This document shows positions 14,227-14,407 of a stretch of DNA of 14,407 nucleotides, in pieces. Source of the stretch: Spirochaetales bacterium (GTDB taxonomy: Bacteria; Spirochaetota; Spirochaetia; DSM-27196; PWMO01); the NCBI GenBank assembly GCA_007123465.1, contig SKLB01000032.1:1-14407 (forward strand). Reading direction: 5' to 3'. Numbering within the stretch: the first letter of the stretch is position 1; the number at the start of each line of letters is the position of its first letter. The position numbers and the translations under genes were made by a program. The notes below the pieces were generated by a model. That model did not search any database. It worked only from the letters and a program-made list of their open reading frames with translations, and was not told where the DNA came from.

Positions 14227-14407
14227 ATGCGGTTTGGTTGGATTGTGCTACTGGTGGGGACGTTTCTGGTCCTGATGTCTCACAGCGCCGCCGGCGCTGG
14301 TGGGAGAGAGAGCGATTCACGGCGGGCGTCAAAGCGTTTTTCGTACGGGTTTCAGGACGGCGAGCAGTGCTATTTCCTTCTCGAGTACAAGGTGTCTACG
14401 CCGCGGC
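14227..14407 (+). CDS. Secreted or periplasmic protein, N-terminal part only
   Basis: Sixty codons are visible before the window ends. The N-terminus MRFGWIVLLVGTFLVLMSHS, followed by AAGAGG, is a classical signal peptide with a likely cleavage after an Ala-x-Ala-like site near residue 24; no lipobox Cys is present. The mature start is Arg/Ser-rich (GRESDSRRASKRF) and continues YGFQDGEQCYFLLEYKV. The GAGGGGGTGGGG stretch before the ATG serves as ribosome binding site. It is divergent from the GLUG lipoprotein. I do not recognise the family from this fragment. Confidence 0.75.
   Translation, partial: MRFGWIVLLVGTFLVLMSHSAAGAGGRESDSRRASKRFSYGFQDGEQCYFLLEYKVSTPR

Noticed and set aside
1..14407. 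CRISPR array, tRNA, rRNA, insertion sequence or phage genes
   Set aside because: No regularly spaced repeats, cloverleaf-like segments, transposase frames or terminal inverted repeats with target duplications were seen. The only protein-level repeat array is GLUG.

Overview
The window looks like chromosomal DNA of a free-living bacterium with moderately high G+C, possibly a spirochaete from a saline or alkaline habitat. The hints are a relaxed lipobox on a large GLUG-repeat lipoprotein, two cation/sodium transport systems, and many loosely packed single genes. This assignment is an inference, because no rRNA or other taxonomic marker is present. There are eight protein genes that I consider real, one decayed gene, and no tRNA, rRNA, CRISPR array or insertion sequence that I could see.

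Layout. (1) Positions 1-2693, minus strand: a P2-type cation-pumping ATPase whose C-terminus runs off the window. (2) Positions 2783-4591, minus: a soluble PAS-GAF-PAS-HisKA_2 sensor histidine kinase just upstream of the ATPase and probably able to read into it. (3) Positions 4684-4956, minus: a small conserved hypothetical protein of 90 residues. (4) Positions 5035-5724, plus: a small P-loop protein resembling a stripped-down VirB11/PilT secretion ATPase, divergent from (3) and converging on (5). (5) Positions 5759-8176, minus: a Lon-related S16 protease with its own AAA+ module, which I start at a GTG with a good ribosome binding site rather than at the upstream ATG. (6) Positions 8517-9233, plus: a receiver-AraC regulator whose phospho-accepting Asp is replaced by Glu. 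(7) Positions 9503-11017, plus: an NhaC-family Na+/H+ antiporter with a structured leader and a clear intrinsic terminator. (8) Positions 11090-11676: a gene-poor stretch holding a frameshifted, truncated HepT-like gene. (9) Positions 11677-13965, minus: a surface lipoprotein with about 12 GLUG repeats. (10) Positions 14227-14407, plus: the start of a secreted protein, divergent from (9).

How the parts may fit together. Two transporters (P-type ATPase and NhaC) and two signalling proteins (histidine kinase and AraC-type regulator) suggest ion or envelope homeostasis. Only the kinase-ATPase adjacency and the regulator-antiporter adjacency support this directly. Three genes (ATPase, 90-residue protein, regulator) share an extended -10-like TGCTA motif 5-8 bases before the start codon and lack a well-placed Shine-Dalgarno, which suggests leaderless transcripts. 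No defence or biosynthetic system is evident. The most unusual items are the Glu-substituted regulator, the orphan mini secretion-ATPase, the nested inverted repeats before the antiporter gene, and the toxin-family relic.
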